A DNA stretch of 6,201 nucleotides from Candidatus Nesterenkonia stercoripullorum (GTDB lineage: Bacteria > Actinomycetota > Actinomycetes > Actinomycetales > Micrococcaceae). A program made the translations under genes and the position numbers. The stretch lies in contig DXGD01000301.1 of assembly GCA_019114115.1 (NCBI GenBank), positions 1 through 6,201 of the forward strand, given 5' to 3'. This document shows, one piece after another, positions 1 through 5,932 of this stretch. Positions within the stretch are counted from its first letter, which is position 1; each line of letters begins with the position of its first letter. The notes under the pieces are model-generated. The model was not told the DNA's origin and searched no databases. It saw nothing but the letters and a program-made list of their open reading frames with translations.

Positions 1-150
1 AGCTCGGACGGCTCCGAGGCCGTCATCATGGGCGGCGGTCCACTGTCAGAGCCGGCGCTCAGAATAGAGGACCAATTCGAGGAGCCCTTGGTCGTCGCCG
101 TCGTCGCAGCGGTGGATGCGGCCCTCGAGGAAGTCGGTAGTGCCGGGTAG
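1..150 (+). CDS. Asp/Glu/hydantoin racemase family protein, C-terminal fragment (5' end outside window)
   Basis: Frame 1 is open from the window edge to TAG at 148-150 and gives the last 49 residues of a protein. The segment SDGSEAVIMGGGPLSEPALR, followed by a hydrophobic VVAVVAAVDAALEE helix, matches the end of the Asp/Glu/hydantoin racemase fold: the strand and loop that normally carries the second catalytic cysteine (GADAIVLGC-type motif), then a final helix that follows a 'pVvdpv.Aav' segment. In this copy the loop reads IMGGGPLS, so a glycine sits where the cysteine is expected. Enzymes of this superfamily racemise amino acids or hydantoins, or isomerise maleate-like diacids, in the cytoplasm. 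Because the N-terminal half and the first cysteine are outside the window, the activity cannot be assigned. A 112-bp gap separates it from the next gene, which appears unrelated. The family call is moderately secure; the substrate is unknown. Confidence 0.62.
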   Translation, partial: SSDGSEAVIMGGGPLSEPALRIEDQFEEPLVVAVVAAVDAALEEVGSAG

Positions 151-249
151 CTGCTGGTCAGAATGCCGTGTTGTCTAACCCTTCGTGGGGGAGCGAGAAC
201 GAGGCTGTGCCACGTGTAAGGTGAGGGCGTCGTCTCTCTTCGAATGCAC

Positions 250-254
250 GGAGG
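250..254 (+). promoter_or_regulatory. Ribosome binding site deciding the start of the AI-2E family gene
   Basis: GGAGG lies 8 bases before ATG 263, which is ideal spacing. The same motif is only 2 bases from the in-frame ATG at 257, and the longer in-frame GTG at 185 has no purine-rich site in front of it. This favours ATG 263. A weak -10-like TAAGGT lies at 217-222, but no matching -35 hexamer was found. Confidence 0.6.
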
Positions 255-262
255 CCATGAGG

Positions 263-1576
263 ATGCAGAAGCTCAGCAGCGGGACCCACGCGGCCCGCGA
301 GAACCATGGTTCCATCGGAGTCGGATTGTGGTCCGATTCCTTGGGTCGGCTCGGCATCCGGGCGGCGCAACTGCTGCTGGTCGGGCTCATCGCCGGCCTG
401 CTCATCTTCGCCATGCTCAGGCTGACGATCGTGGTGATCCCGGTCCTGGTGGCCATGATCCTGGCGTGCGCCTTGTGGCCGCTGGTGCGGCTCACCGGAC
501 GGATCATGCCGCGCATGCTCTCGGCGTGGACGGTGTTCCTCGGCTCGCTGCTGGTGCTCGGCGGGGTGGCGACAGGCCTGACCTTCTCCGTGATGAACGA
601 GTGGGAGACGCTGGCATCCCAAGCCGCGGAAGGGTTCGACCAGCTGCGCAACACCGCCGAGACCATCGCGAGCGACTTCGGCTTCACGATCGACCAGAGC
701 ATGATCGACGGAGCGCTGGATGGCATCACCTCTTTCGTCGCCAGCGCAGAGTTCGGCACCGGCGCTCTCACCACCATCAACGCGGCCGGCAGCTTCGTCA
801 CGGGCCTCGTGCTGCTGCTGGTGACGCTGTTCTTCTTCCTCAAAGACGGCGACCGCATCTGGGCCTTCTGCGTCTCCTGGACCCCTCAGCACGTGCGTGA
901 ACTGTGGGTTCGTTCGGGCGACGGCGTGCAGAAGACCTTCGGTGGGTACGTCAGGGGTACTGCGATCATCGCCGCCGCAGACGCCGTAGGGATCACCGCG
1001 GCGCTGCTGATCCTCCAGGTTCCCCTGGCTCTGCCCTTGGGCGTGGTGGTCTTTCTGGGCGGATTCATCCCCATCGTCGGTGCCACCGTCGCGGGCGCTC
1101 TGGCGACTCTGGTGGCGCTGGTGGCCAATGGTCCGGTGGTGGCGCTGATCGTTCTGGCCGCCGTCATCCTGGTGCAGCAGCTGGAGAGCAATCTGCTTCA
1201 ACCCGTGGTGATGGCGCAGACGCTGAAGCTGCACCCGCTGATCATCCTGCTGGCCTTGACTGTGGGCACTGTTCTCGGGGGTGTCGTCGGCGCGGTGCTG
1301 TCGGTGCCTCTGACGGCCGCGGCCTGGGGCGTCATCAAAGTCTGGAGCGGGCGCGACCAGACCCCCGCGGGCCAGGAGGTCGACGAGGCACAGGAGCAAA
1401 TGGACCGGCTGCACCGCACCGATCAGTCAGCTGGCCGATCGGTCGGTACGGCAGAGGACCAGGCGGAGAACCAGGCGGGCGAGTCCGCCGAGGACGACGA
1501 CAGCGCGGATTCACGGACGGATTCAAGTGCTGATTCAGGCGCTGAGGCCGACGCGGAAGCCCGGCAGAACACCTAG
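263..1576 (+). CDS. AI-2E family transporter (PerM/TqsA-type membrane protein)
   Basis: This 437-residue integral membrane protein belongs to the AI-2E transporter family (PF01594), whose members include the AI-2 exporter TqsA and Na+/H+ antiporters; the substrate here is unknown. Residues 34-75 form a tightly packed hydrophobic pair, about 86-110 a third span, then comes a long soluble segment (110-170) typical of the family, and about 174-355 holds the remaining spans. Family signatures are visible: LFFFLKDGD near 189-197, GGYVRGT near 227-233, FIPIVGA near 268-274, QQLESNLLQPVVM at 305-317 and LHPLIILLAL near 323-332, followed by the VVGAVLSVPLTAA segment. After about residue 364 comes a hydrophilic tail of roughly 70 residues, rich in Asp, Glu, Ser and Ala, including three DSxx units encoded by a 12-bp repeat. 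Start ATG 263 is chosen for its GGAGG site; an upstream GTG (185) would add 26 poorly plausible residues. It converges on the LacI gene, 30 bp away. Confidence 0.88.
   Translation: MQKLSSGTHAARENHGSIGVGLWSDSLGRLGIRAAQLLLVGLIAGLLIFAMLRLTIVVIPVLVAMILACALWPLVRLTGRIMPRMLSAWTVFLGSLLVLGGVATGLTFSVMNEWETLASQAAEGFDQLRNTAETIASDFGFTIDQSMIDGALDGITSFVASAEFGTGALTTINAAGSFVTGLVLLLVTLFFFLKDGDRIWAFCVSWTPQHVRELWVRSGDGVQKTFGGYVRGTAIIAAADAVGITAALLILQVPLALPLGVVVFLGGFIPIVGATVAGALATLVALVANGPVVALIVLAAVILVQQLESNLLQPVVMAQTLKLHPLIILLALTVGTVLGGVVGAVLSVPLTAAAWGVIKVWSGRDQTPAGQEVDEAQEQMDRLHRTDQSAGRSVGTAEDQAENQAGESAEDDDSADSRTDSSADSGAEADAEARQNT
1508..1543 (+). repeat. Three 12-bp coding repeats (GATTCA + 6 nt) in the AI-2E protein tail
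   Basis: GATTCA occurs at 1508, 1520 and 1532, exactly 12 bases apart and in the same reading frame. The units encode DSRT, DSSA and DSGA (residues 416-427). The 12-bp period keeps frame, so gain or loss of units would only change the length of the acidic tail. Confidence 0.6.
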
Positions 1577-1593
1577 CCCGGCAGTACACCTAG
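1560..1593 (+). repeat. 17-bp tandem duplication spanning the stop codon of the AI-2E gene
   Basis: CCCGGCAGAACACCTAG (1560-1576) is followed directly by CCCGGCAGTACACCTAG (1577-1593), differing at one base of 17. The first copy ends in the TAG stop of the gene. The second copy is noncoding and repeats the stop segment, which looks like a recent local duplication. Confidence 0.85.
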
Positions 1594-1606
1594 CCCTGCT
1601 GAGCGT

Positions 1607-2614
1607 TCAGCCCGCAGCGTCCCCCGTCGATTCCCGCTCCATGAGCTTCACCGGGAGGGTGACGGGGTGCTCGGAGGACTTGGCGCCATTGATCATCGCG
1701 ATCAGGTTCGACGCCGCCGTCGCGCCCTGCTGGTGCAGAGGCGAAGCGACTGAGGTGAGAGTCGGGGTCGTCAAGCGCGTGGCGTAACTGTTGTCGAACC
1801 CGGCAATGCTGACCTCGCCGGGGACGCTGAAGCCTGACCCCAGAGCGGCTCGCATGAACCCGATGGCCATCACGTCGTTGTAGGCGAAGACTGCCGAGGT
1901 GCGCGCTTCCCGCCACACGTGAAGGGCCCGCGCGCCGCCATTCATGGTGGGAGGGAAAGGGCCGATCCGGCGAGTCCGCAGGCCAAGGCTCTCACCAGCG
2001 GCTTTCAGCCCGCGCCAGCGCATGCCGTCAGCCCAGGACGTCTCGGGCCCGCTGACATAGGTGACCGACCGGTGGCCCAGCTCGTAGAGATGGGTCGCCA
2101 CGTGCCAGGCACCCAGAGCGCCATCTGTGAGAACAGCGGCGAGCCCCGGCACCTGACGGTTCAACGTGATGACGGGACGTTCTTTGGCGATGGACCGGAT
2201 GCCCGAGTCCGAGAGCCGCGGGCTGGCCAGGATGAGCCCATCCACTGAGCTCTTGAAGCGCTCCGCGGCGTGCCGTTCCCTGGTGCCTGACTCCTGGGCG
2301 TCCACGATGACCACGGTGTGCCCGAGCTGCTCGGCTGCCGTCTGCGCCCCGCGAGCTATCTCGCTGAAGACGGGGTTGGCGATATCCGCCAGGAGAATGG
2401 CCAGCAACTTCGTCGGAAGCGGGTTGAAGGAGCTGGTCAGCGGCGCACGGTGGTAGCCGACAGCGCGGGCGGCTTCACGGACGACCTCCGCGGTGGCACT
2501 GCTGACCCGTCCCGGGCGGGAAAGGGCCCGGGACACAGTCGACGGCGCGACGCCCGCATGTGCTGCGACGTCGTAGATCGTTGCCGCCCGCTCTGAAGGT
2601 GCCGACGCGTTCAT
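1607..2614 (-). CDS. LacI family transcriptional regulator
   Basis: This 335-residue protein has the usual LacI/GalR length and order. An N-terminal helix-turn-helix covers residues 12-33 (TIYDVAAHAGVAPSTVSRAL), followed by the third helix to Y54, a hinge at 55-63, and a periplasmic-binding-protein-like sensor domain from about residue 69 (LLAILLADIANPVFSEIARG). Family landmarks in the sensor are VDGLILASPR, AYNDVMAIGF and GFDNS at 272-276, with an MERESTG end. Such proteins bind an operator as dimers and release it, or bind it, on contact with a sugar or sugar acid. The hinge is odd: HRAPLTSSF replaces the usual RPNALARSL type, putting Phe63 where Leu56 of LacI inserts into the operator centre. 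The gene is divergent from dctPQM, so it is most likely their local regulator and probably autoregulates. The ATG has only a weak AGTAGG site 3 bases upstream. No effector can be read from sequence. Confidence 0.93.
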   Translation of the reverse strand: MNASAPSERAATIYDVAAHAGVAPSTVSRALSRPGRVSSATAEVVREAARAVGYHRAPLTSSFNPLPTKLLAILLADIANPVFSEIARGAQTAAEQLGHTVVIVDAQESGTRERHAAERFKSSVDGLILASPRLSDSGIRSIAKERPVITLNRQVPGLAAVLTDGALGAWHVATHLYELGHRSVTYVSGPETSWADGMRWRGLKAAGESLGLRTRRIGPFPPTMNGGARALHVWREARTSAVFAYNDVMAIGFMRAALGSGFSVPGEVSIAGFDNSYATRLTTPTLTSVASPLHQQGATAASNLIAMINGAKSSEHPVTLPVKLMERESTGDAAG

Positions 2615-2686
2615 GGGCCTACTGTACTTCGGCAGCAGCGCCCTCGGGCCTTCGCCAGCCCGCGGGTGTCAAGTCTGCCCGCAGGA

Positions 2687-2705
2687 ACCGAGCTGTCCCC
2701 TCGGT
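2687..2705. repeat. Inverted repeat ACCGAG-N7-CTCGGT in the lacI-dctP intergenic region
   Basis: A perfect 6-bp inverted repeat (2687-2692 and 2700-2705) is separated by 7 bases. It lies about 75 bp upstream of the LacI-family start codon. It could be a regulator half-site pair or a hairpin in the lacI leader; nothing else in the sequence distinguishes these. Confidence 0.35.
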
Positions 2706-2732
2706 GAGCTGGGAGTAGTGGGACGAGACCAG

Positions 2733-2744
2733 CAAGAGCTCTTG
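2733..2744. promoter_or_regulatory. Candidate operator: perfect 12-bp palindrome CAAGAGCTCTTG
   Basis: CAAGAGCTCTTG is self-complementary over all 12 bases and sits between the divergent lacI and dctP genes. Its last three bases form the start of the best -35-like hexamer for dctP (TTGGCA, 2742-2747). Most LacI-family operators have a central CG; this one has a central GC. That could fit the altered hinge of the adjacent regulator, but the pairing is inferred. Confidence 0.4.
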
Positions 2745-2769
2745 GCAAGAAGAGGCAACAACTTCAAAT
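2742..2769 (+). promoter_or_regulatory. Possible dctPQM promoter (TTGGCA-N16-TCAAAT)
   Basis: TTGGCA at 2742-2747 matches the -35 consensus at five of six bases. TCAAAT at 2764-2769 matches the -10 consensus at four of six but lacks the usually critical second-position A. Spacing is 16. If it is used, transcription would start near 2776 and leave a leader of about 105 nt before the dctP ATG. It is the best candidate in the intergenic region, but weak. Confidence 0.28.
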
Positions 2770-2780
2770 CGACGCTCGTC

Positions 2781-2821
2781 ACCTGCTGCAATCACAGGGT
2801 GAGTGATGCAGTGTTGCAGGT
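2781..2821 (+). promoter_or_regulatory. Imperfect hairpin in the dctP leader region
   Basis: ACCTGC (2781-2786) pairs with GCAGGT (2816-2821), TGCA (2787-2790) with TGCA (2807-2810), and TCAC (2792-2795) with GTGA (2803-2806). This gives 14 pairs around the 7-base loop AGGGTGA, with a single-A bulge on one side and a 5-base bulge (2811-2815) on the other. It may be a leader RNA structure or overlapping protein sites. It matches no riboswitch class that I recognise. Confidence 0.3.
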
Positions 2822-2833
2822 CACATCGAGGTG
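2822..2833. promoter_or_regulatory. Candidate CG-centred operator CACATCGAGGTG
   Basis: Ten of twelve positions are symmetric around a central CG (CAC-N-TCGA-N-GTG), the layout typical of LacI-family operators. It lies 46 bases before the dctP ATG, downstream of the candidate promoter, where a bound repressor could block elongation. The alternative site is the palindrome at 2733-2744; neither is proven. Confidence 0.3.
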
Positions 2834-2879
2834 TACCGCGGTGGGCCGACGCTGCTGTACCCGAGCTATGGGAAGTGGC

Positions 2880-3890
2880 ATGACGAATTCCAGACTGACA
2901 TGCATGGCGGCTGGCGCAGTGGTGGCCCTGATGCTGAGCGGATGCGGTGCCGGCAACGCCGTCGACGGTACGCAGGGCGAGAACGTGCTGCGGCTGGCGT
3001 TGAACCAGTCGGAGGACCACCCCTCATATGTCGCGCTCGAGGGCTTCGCGGAGTTCCTCGATGAGAGCGAGGAAGACCTCAGCCTCGACGTCTATCCCAA
3101 TGAGGTCCTCGGAGCGCAGGCCGAAGTCATGCAGCTCGTCGGGGAAGGCGTGGTGGATATGGCGGTCGTCTCCGGGGCCCAGCTGGAGAACGTGAACGAT
3201 GATTTCATCGCCTTCAACGTGCCGCGCGTCTTCGACGATGTCGATCATCAGATGGACGTGGTTCAGGACCCGGCCATCACCGGCGACCTCTACTCCTCGC
3301 TGGAATCGTCGAACGGCTTCACCGTCCTGGGCGGACTTACCCAGGGCACGCGCAGCATCTACACGAGCTTCGGCGCAGTGGAAACGCCGGAAGACATGGC
3401 CGGCGCCAAGCTGCGCGTCCAGGAGTCCGATCTCAACATCGCAGTGGCCGACGCACTGGGAGCCTCCGCCACCCCGATGTCCTTCGGCGAGCTGTACACC
3501 GGGCTGCAGGCCGGCGTCGTCGACGCCGCGGAGAACAACGAGGTCTCCTACTTCACGCAGAGCCACTACGAGGTTGCGCCGCACTGGTCGATGACTGAGC
3601 ACCTGATCGGCCTCGACTACGTCCTGATCAACGCCGAGCGCTTCGACGAGATGACCGATGCGCAACGGGAAGTCTTCCTGGACGGATGGGAACTCGCGTG
3701 GCAGGAGCACACCGATCTCTGGGCAGAGGAGACCGAGGAGGCGATCGAGGCTGCCAAAGAGGACGGCGCCGAATTCCACGAGGTCGACCACGAGGCCTTC
3801 GCGGAGCCGCTCGACGCCGTGGCCGAGGATTTCATCACCACCGATACGCAGCGCGAGCTGTACGAGGCGGCGAGGGAGGAGGCACCGTGA
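2880..3890 (+). CDS. dctP: TRAP transporter substrate-binding lipoprotein (DctP family), probable sugar-acid binder
   Basis: This 336-residue extracytoplasmic binding protein captures the substrate for the DctQM permease encoded next to it. The start ATG 2880 gives a clean lipoprotein signal: a basic n-region (MTNSR), a hydrophobic core, and the lipobox LSGC with Cys22 as lipid anchor. GGGAAG at 2870-2875 is its likely ribosome site. The reading frame stays open back to 2613, but upstream starts would bury the signal peptide. Family marks are VYPNEVLGAQAEVMQLVGEG (71-90), DMAGAKLRV with Arg179 at the position of the carboxylate-clamping arginine of DctP proteins, and FGELYTGLQAGVVDAAENN (202-220). 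The AENN(x)xSY...HYEVA pattern resembles uronate-binding TRAP proteins, so a hexuronate or aldonate is the best guess, also supported by the dehydratase downstream. The C-terminal 80 residues are strongly acidic, which is unusual and may reflect halotolerance. It ends in a TGATG overlap with dctQ. Confidence 0.93.
   Translation: MTNSRLTCMAAGAVVALMLSGCGAGNAVDGTQGENVLRLALNQSEDHPSYVALEGFAEFLDESEEDLSLDVYPNEVLGAQAEVMQLVGEGVVDMAVVSGAQLENVNDDFIAFNVPRVFDDVDHQMDVVQDPAITGDLYSSLESSNGFTVLGGLTQGTRSIYTSFGAVETPEDMAGAKLRVQESDLNIAVADALGASATPMSFGELYTGLQAGVVDAAENNEVSYFTQSHYEVAPHWSMTEHLIGLDYVLINAERFDEMTDAQREVFLDGWELAWQEHTDLWAEETEEAIEAAKEDGAEFHEVDHEAFAEPLDAVAEDFITTDTQRELYEAAREEAP
3875..3882 (+). promoter_or_regulatory. 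Ribosome binding site fixing the dctQ start
   Basis: GGAGGAGG inside the last dctP codons lies 7 bases before ATG 3890 and only 4 before the in-frame GTG 3887. This favours the ATG, whose A is shared with the dctP stop (TGATG). Confidence 0.65.
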
Positions 3891-4582
3891 TGGCCCGCGA
3901 CGATGCCGAAAACTACGGAACTGAGACCCACCCGCACCTGACCCACGCGAAGCGCACGCTCGATCGCGCGCTGTACTGGGTCACCGCGGCGCTCTTCCTG
4001 GCGCTGGTCGTCGCCGTCGTCTGGCAAGTCGCCAGCCGGCAGGTGGTCAACCAGCCCAGCACCTGGACGGACGAGGCCTCGCGCATGGTGTTCGTCTGGC
4101 TCGGGCTCTCTGCGACGGCGCTGGTGTTCGGGGAACGCGGCCATATCGCCGTGGAGTTCCTGGCTCGCAAGCTGCCGCCGCGCGGGGAACGTCTCATGGC
4201 GATCCTGGTGCAGGTCGCCGTGGCACTGTTCGCCGTCGTGATCATGATCTGGGGTGGCATCCTCGCCACCCTCGCCGGGTGGAACCAGGCGCTCAGCGCC
4301 CTGCCCGTGACGTTCGGGCACATGTATCTGGCGCTGCCGGTGTCAGGTGTGCTGATCCTGCTGTTTTCGCTCTACTACATCATCCAGATCACGGCTGATA
4401 GCGTGCCGGCCTTCACCGATATCGAGGCAGAGGAGCTACCGGCGACGGCGCCGCAGCGCCAGGACGTGCGCAGCCAATTGCTGAGCGGTGAAACGTCGAG
4501 CGGTGAAACGCCGAGTGGCGAAATACCGGGTGGCGAAACGTTGACAAGCGAAACGGCGAGCAGTGAAAGGAGTGGTCGCTGA
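3890..4582 (+). CDS. dctQ: TRAP transporter small permease subunit (DctQ family) with repeat-encoded C-terminal tail
   Basis: This 230-residue small membrane subunit of the TRAP permease has four predicted spans at about residues 29-50, 64-84, 103-125 and 146-167. The family motif is clear: WQVASRQVVN (45-54), TWTDEASRMVFVWLG (58-72), then GERGHIAVEFLARKLP (81-96). DctQ forms a complex with DctM and helps dock the loaded binding protein. Typical family members end soon after the fourth span, near 160-180 residues. This one continues for about 60 more, hydrophilic and ending in six degenerate SGETx units (199-228), which by the usual DctQ topology would be cytoplasmic. Its start shares one base with the dctP stop and its stop shares one base with the dctM start, so translation is probably coupled across all three genes. 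Substrate specificity lies mainly with DctP. Confidence 0.92.
   Translation: MARDDAENYGTETHPHLTHAKRTLDRALYWVTAALFLALVVAVVWQVASRQVVNQPSTWTDEASRMVFVWLGLSATALVFGERGHIAVEFLARKLPPRGERLMAILVQVAVALFAVVIMIWGGILATLAGWNQALSALPVTFGHMYLALPVSGVLILLFSLYYIIQITADSVPAFTDIEAEELPATAPQRQDVRSQLLSGETSSGETPSGEIPGGETLTSETASSERSGR
4484..4573 (+). repeat. Six-unit 15-bp tandem repeat at the 3' end of dctQ
   Basis: Units start at 4484, 4499, 4514, 4529, 4544 and 4559 with consensus AGCGGTGAAACGCCG. The first two differ by one base; later units are more diverged. They encode SGETS, SGETP, SGEIP, GGETL, TSETA and SSERS. Because 15 is a multiple of three, changes in unit number would keep frame. In unit six GAAACG has become GAAAGG, which together with the next bases gives the dctM ribosome site. 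Confidence 0.88.
4566..4572 (+). promoter_or_regulatory. dctM ribosome binding site embedded in the last repeat unit
   Basis: AAAGGAG lies 9 bases before ATG 4582 and is the only good Shine-Dalgarno match near the dctM start. It falls inside the sixth 15-bp unit of the dctQ tail repeat. Confidence 0.7.
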
Positions 4583-5892
4583 TGGACCCCGCGATCATCA
4601 CCGGAATCATCCTGCTGACGTGCATTGTCCTGGGCATCGCGTTCTCTGTCCCGATCGCCGTGGTGATCGGGGGATCCGCTTTCCTGGCCGCCATCCCGCT
4701 GCTGGGTCTGGAAAGCTCTGCTATGGCCGGTGCGCAGCAGATGTTCGCCGGTATCAATTCCTTCCCGCTGCTGGCGATCCCGCTGTTCGTTCTGGCGGGG
4801 GTGATCATGAACACCGGAGGCATCGCGGGACGGCTGATCGACGCTGCGAAGGTCCTCGCAGGCCGCATGCCGGCGTCATTGGCGCAGACCAATATCCTGG
4901 CCAACGGCCTCTTCGGCGCTGTCTCCGGTGCAGCTGTCGCCTCGGCCGCCGCCGTCGGCACGGTCACTCAGCCGCGGCTGGCCGAGGAGGGTTATGACCG
5001 TCGCTTCGGCGCTGCGGTGAATGTCGCCTCGGCGCCGGCTGGGATGCTGATTCCTCCGTCGAACACGTTCATCGTGTACTCGCTGGTCTCCGGCACCTCG
5101 ATCGCGGCGCTGTTCGTGGCCGGGGTCATTCCGGGCATCCTGTGGCTGCTGGCGTGTATGGCAGTGGTCTTCGTCTACGCGTTGCGGCAGTCGGGACGGC
5201 TGCGCAGCGATCAGCGGGTCAGCCTCGGTCAGGGCCTGGTTATCATCGGGCGGGCGGTTCCGTCGCTGCTGATGATCATCGTCGTCGTCGGCGGAATTCT
5301 CGGCGGGCTCTTCACCGCGACCGAGTCTGCGGCGATCGCGGTGCTGTACTGCCTCGTGCTATCGGCCTTCTACCGGACGGTCCGATGGCAGGATATGCCG
5401 CAGATCCTCGTCGACGCGGGGCGGACCACGGCCATCATCATGCTGCTCGTGGGTGCTTCGGCGATGCTGGGCTTCGTGATGTCCTTCTCCCGGATTCCGG
5501 ACGCGATCTCCTCGCTCGTGCTGGAGTTCACCGACAGCCGCGTGATCGTGCTGCTGCTGATGATGATCGTGCTCCTGGCGATCGGCACCTTCATGGACCC
5601 GACCCCAGCGATTCTCATCTTCGTGCCGATCTTCCTGCCCATCGCGACCGAGTTCGGCATCGATCCCGTTCACTTCGGGGTCATGGTGGTCATGAACCTC
5701 TCGGTCGGAGTGATCACTCCACCAGTGGGCAACGTCTTGTTAGTGGGTGCCAGAGTCGCACGTCAGCGGATTGAATCAGTGGTGGTCAGCATGTGGCCAT
5801 TCCTTCTGGCGATCCTCGCGGCGCTGTTCCTGGTGGTCTTCGCCCCGGTGCTGTCCACGTGGCTCCCGGAGCTTGTGGGGCTCATGGACTGA
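4582..5892 (+). CDS. dctM: TRAP transporter large permease subunit (DctM family)
   Basis: This 436-residue polytopic protein is the transport subunit of the TRAP system, moving substrate inward with an ion gradient (usually Na+); the length is normal for the family. Characteristic segments are SFPLLAIPLFVLAGVIMN at 60-77, ANGLFGAVSGAAVASAAAVG at 107-126, MLIPPSNTFIVYSLVSGTSI at 155-174, GGLFTATESAAIAVLY at 241-256, TFMDPTPAILIFVPIFLPI at 336-354, and VGVITPPVGNVLLVGARV at 375-392. The two related proline-bearing segments (IPPSN and ITPPVGN) mark the inverted-repeat halves of this fold. Its ATG overlaps the dctQ stop by one base and is served by AAAGGAG at 4566-4572. It is the last gene of the operon; a strong hairpin starts 41 bases after its stop. 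No truncation or frameshift was seen. Confidence 0.96.
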   Translation: MDPAIITGIILLTCIVLGIAFSVPIAVVIGGSAFLAAIPLLGLESSAMAGAQQMFAGINSFPLLAIPLFVLAGVIMNTGGIAGRLIDAAKVLAGRMPASLAQTNILANGLFGAVSGAAVASAAAVGTVTQPRLAEEGYDRRFGAAVNVASAPAGMLIPPSNTFIVYSLVSGTSIAALFVAGVIPGILWLLACMAVVFVYALRQSGRLRSDQRVSLGQGLVIIGRAVPSLLMIIVVVGGILGGLFTATESAAIAVLYCLVLSAFYRTVRWQDMPQILVDAGRTTAIIMLLVGASAMLGFVMSFSRIPDAISSLVLEFTDSRVIVLLLMMIVLLAIGTFMDPTPAILIFVPIFLPIATEFGIDPVHFGVMVVMNLSVGVITPPVGNVLLVGARVARQRIESVVVSMWPFLLAILAALFLVVFAPVLSTWLPELVGLMD

Positions 5893-5932
5893 TCGAAGAC
5901 CGATTGGTCACAGAGGGGGCTGATCACATGCC

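Noticed and set aside
211..216. CACGTG palindrome upstream of the AI-2E gene
   Set aside because: A 6-bp palindrome is expected by chance in GC-rich DNA and has no flanking symmetry.
185..262. GTG start at 185 for the AI-2E protein
   Set aside because: No ribosome site precedes it and the extra 26 residues are not family-like; GGAGG at 250-254 is well placed for ATG 263.
158..1414. Long reverse-strand reading frame (418 codons) opposite the AI-2E gene
   Set aside because: The product is rich in His, Gln, Arg and Asp with no recognisable domain, as expected for an antisense shadow of a GC-rich gene. The forward strand has a clear membrane protein family.
1598..1611. GCTGA-N4-TCAGC hairpin as terminator between the AI-2E and LacI genes
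   Set aside because: It has only 5 bp, overlaps the LacI stop codon and has no T tract; too weak to call.
2667..2672. Exact TTGACA hexamer on the reverse strand as -35 of the lacI gene
   Set aside because: At 16-18 bases downstream on that strand the sequence is GCCCGA-like with no -10 resemblance. TACAGT (2626-2621) is too far away. No complete promoter could be supported.
2613..2879. Upstream extension of dctP back to ATG 2613
   Set aside because: The frame is open, but the extension places 89 residues before a good lipoprotein signal, and its ATG overlaps the start of the divergent regulator. The start at 2880 gives a proper n-region, core and lipobox.
4688..4960. Other-frame open frames inside dctM, dctQ and dctP
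   Set aside because: Their products are Arg/Pro/Ala-rich, low in hydrophobic order and lie wholly within strong family-supported genes, so they are shadows.
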